The translations under genes and the position numbers were made by a program. 64,000 nt of DNA. Source: UBA5336 sp038745855 (lineage in GTDB: Bacteria; Pseudomonadota; Alphaproteobacteria; Caulobacterales; Hyphomonadaceae). Location of the stretch: positions 79,445 through 143,444 of the forward strand of contig JBCDLC010000003.1 of NCBI GenBank assembly GCA_038745855.1. The letters are read 5' to 3'. The notes below the pieces were generated by a model. The model saw only the letters and a list, made by a program, of their open reading frames with translations, was not told the DNA's origin and searched no databases. Positions 62,649 through 64,000 of the stretch are shown here, in pieces (within the stretch, counting starts at the first letter, position 1; every line of letters begins with the position of its first letter).

Positions 62649-62936
62649 ATGTCGGGAATGGACGAAGCTGTGCAGAAACTTGATGCCGCGCTCGAGCGGC
62701 TGGACCGGGCGCTGGACACCCTGTTCGAGCAGGCCGGCGATCCAGCCCTCATGCGCCGAGAACTCCAGATCATGGGCGACGACCGCGCCAGGCTTGCCGA
62801 TGACCTGGACGCCGCCCTCGCACGGGAAGCCGACCTCCAGGCCCTGGCCGACGAAGCGTCCACCGCGCTCGGCTCCGCCATCGAAGAGGTCAAGGCCGCG
62901 CTGGCCATGCAGGAGAGCCGCCATGGCACGGGCTGA
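62649..62936 (+). CDS. Small coiled-coil protein, DUF4164-like
   Basis: The 95-residue protein is nearly all coiled coil with heptads (VQKLDAALERLDRALDTLFE). Genes like this immediately before zapA are common in Alphaproteobacteria; a cell-division accessory role is inferred only from position. It overlaps zapA by 14 bp. Confidence 0.75.
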   Translation: MSGMDEAVQKLDAALERLDRALDTLFEQAGDPALMRRELQIMGDDRARLADDLDAALAREADLQALADEASTALGSAIEEVKAALAMQESRHGTG

Positions 62937-63279
62937 TATCGCGATCCGAAACCGCTCCTATTCGATCGCCTGCGCACCGGGTCAGGAGGCGAAACTCCAG
63001 GCCCTCGGCAGCAAGCTCGAAAAACGCGTTCAAGCCATTGCCAAGGCCGTCGGCGATGTGGGCGAAGAGCGGCTCTACCTGATCGCAGCGCTGTCCATGC
63101 TGGACGAGTTGAACGCCTCGCAATCGGGCCCAGCCTCCCAAGCCTCCCCAGCTTCTATGAGCGCCGAAACAGCGTCTGCAAGCGACGTCGAGCGCCGCGC
63201 CACAACCGCCATTCTCGACGCCGCCGCCCGGATAGAGGCGATTGCCCAGCGCGCAGAGGCGCGGAACCGGGGATCGTGA
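62923..63279 (+). CDS. zapA: Cell-division protein ZapA
   Basis: The 118-residue protein has the ZapA N-terminal fold (DIAIRNRSYSIACAPGQEAKL) and the coiled-coil helix with RLYLIAALSMLDEL. It bundles FtsZ filaments at the division site. The C-terminal part from about 70 is longer than in many ZapA and Ala/Ser-rich. GGAG is 8 nt upstream of the ATG at 62923, which lies inside the end of the upstream gene. Confidence 0.82.
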   Translation: MARADIAIRNRSYSIACAPGQEAKLQALGSKLEKRVQAIAKAVGDVGEERLYLIAALSMLDELNASQSGPASQASPASMSAETASASDVERRATTAILDAAARIEAIAQRAEARNRGS

Positions 63280-63378
63280 GCCCCAACCCAGGGACACTTG
63301 CACCAGGGACACTTGCCGAAGACACCGGCTGAAAACACCGGCCCGAAACACCTCTTTGGCCACTAGGGAGACAGAGAC

Positions 63379-63633
63379 ATGCGCCGAAGCGGCGACCTGC
63401 AACCATTCCTCCTCGGCGTCCCCAGTGACGAGGAGGGGCACCGCATTGCGGTAGACCCCACCTATTTCTCGGGCCTCGATGAGGTCGGCGCCCTCCTGGC
63501 CGAAATCGCCGGTCTCCTGGCCCAGGGCTTCGTTCAGTCCGGCCGCGCCATCGACATGGCAGACGCCATGGAACAGATCGAAGAGAGCCTCGTCATCTCG
63601 CTCCAGGAAATCACGGGTCCAGGGGACGTGTAG
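63379..63633 (+). CDS. Small protein, possibly DUF5076
   Basis: The 84-residue acidic protein has VDPTYFSGLDEVGALLAEIA and AMEQIEESLVISL segments that look like DUF5076 proteins of Alphaproteobacteria. Its function is unknown. The 99-bp gap from zapA has two copies of CAGGGACACTTGC. The 6S RNA found after zapA in some relatives would not fit there. Confidence 0.55.
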   Translation: MRRSGDLQPFLLGVPSDEEGHRIAVDPTYFSGLDEVGALLAEIAGLLAQGFVQSGRAIDMADAMEQIEESLVISLQEITGPGDV

Positions 63634-63755
63634 CCGCCCAAACGCTCCCCCCGAAAAGAACTTATCCCACACTTATTTCGCCTAGCGCCCTGTAATCCTT
63701 GAAGTCCCCCTAAACTTATCCGCACCCTCGGGGGCAGTGGTATACTGCCCACCAA

Positions 63756-64000
63756 ATGTCGAACATCACCGACACCATCGAAGAGCTGCGCCCCTTCGGC
63801 GAGCAGCTATACACCCGCGTGCTGGGCCGGGATGATCTCCATCTCGCGCCTGACTTTCTCACGCGCGCGGCGGCTGCACGCCTCAAGGCCGGCATCGCGA
63901 TGCTCGAATCCTGGATCCGACGGGTCCTCATCCTCCTCGCCCTGGAAATCGAACCCACCCTCTCCAACGACGACCACCCCCACATCCGCTACTCCCGCGA
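63756..64000 (+). CDS. Uncharacterised protein, 3' end outside window
   Basis: The first 81 codons read MSNITDTIEELRPFGEQLYT, a linker and AMLESWIRRVLILLALEIEP, a likely membrane or amphipathic helix. The pattern LExxxRRxxxL and the Pro-rich downstream part recall the product of 45088; both genes have TATA-type -10 boxes next to the ATG. The frame continues past the window. Family not known. Confidence 0.6.
   Translation, partial: MSNITDTIEELRPFGEQLYTRVLGRDDLHLAPDFLTRAAAARLKAGIAMLESWIRRVLILLALEIEPTLSNDDHPHIRYSR

Noticed and set aside
61780..62922. Upstream extension of zapA
   Set aside because: It is antisense to tkt, and ZapA homology begins at 62923.
63280..63378. 6S RNA after zapA
   Set aside because: The gap is only 99 bp, is occupied by a short direct repeat, and has no long hairpin of the 6S type.
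1..64000. CRISPR array
   Set aside because: No regularly spaced identical short repeats were seen; the repeats found are protein-level modules.

Overview
The window is GC-rich DNA from an alphaproteobacterium, probably a marine member of the Hyphomonadaceae, Maricaulales or Parvularculales. The evidence is a tkt-gap-pgk-fba glycolytic operon next to DUF4164 and ZapA genes, a TonB-receptor-based nutrient uptake locus, DUF1272, DUF952 and a DUF6384-like gene. This placement is an inference from gene content. No rRNA genes or CRISPR arrays were seen, and one tRNA was found.

Left, accessory part (1-37460). Positions 1-14345 (minus) are a single uninterrupted reading frame of at least 4,781 codons that runs off the left edge. 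It encodes a giant extracellular-type protein with an N-terminal sorbosone/glucose dehydrogenase-like propeller followed by Ig-like, malectin-like, Calx-beta, cadherin-like and CBM35-like modules. A gene-poor, partly AT-rich stretch follows (14346-16133), with an IS3-family element (16134-17391) whose transposase has an in-frame stop, and the tail of a second IS3 transposase (17408-17576). At 17910-21920 lies a second large protein made of five CBM35-like modules plus FG-GAP repeats, related in module type to the giant protein.

Positions 21939-36343 form a catabolic locus. It holds an HpcH/HpaI aldolase, a MetE-like methyltransferase, a LacI regulator, a histidinol-dehydrogenase-family enzyme, a HAD protein lacking its nucleophile, a sodium:solute symporter, a TonB receptor, two tandem-domain SnoaL-like proteins, a bicupin, an SDR and an amidohydrolase_2 lactonase-like enzyme. 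A near-palindromic motif, TTGCATTCGAATGCAA, recurs upstream of most of its transcription units and is the likely LacI operator, so the locus looks like one local regulon. The substrate is not known; the enzyme set fits a sugar acid or a related hydroxylated or methylated acid. A decayed tyrosine integrase (36719-37338) lies just beyond the 3' end of tRNA-Leu(GAG) (37461-37545), marking a probable genomic-island boundary.

Right, core part (37461-64000). This holds lipB, rbfA, pyrD, thiE and the glycolysis/pentose-phosphate operon (tkt, gap, an inserted Uma2-family gene, pgk, class I fba), with zapA divergent from it. Between them are VOC proteins, LysR and S24 regulators, an O-methyltransferase, an alpha/beta hydrolase, a GMC oxidoreductase, a class III aminotransferase and a tight three-gene operon (48643-52379). 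That operon encodes two coiled-coil proteins and a DUF6384-like single-pass membrane protein and has no known function. One of its proteins ends in a Gly/Arg/Phe-rich tail.
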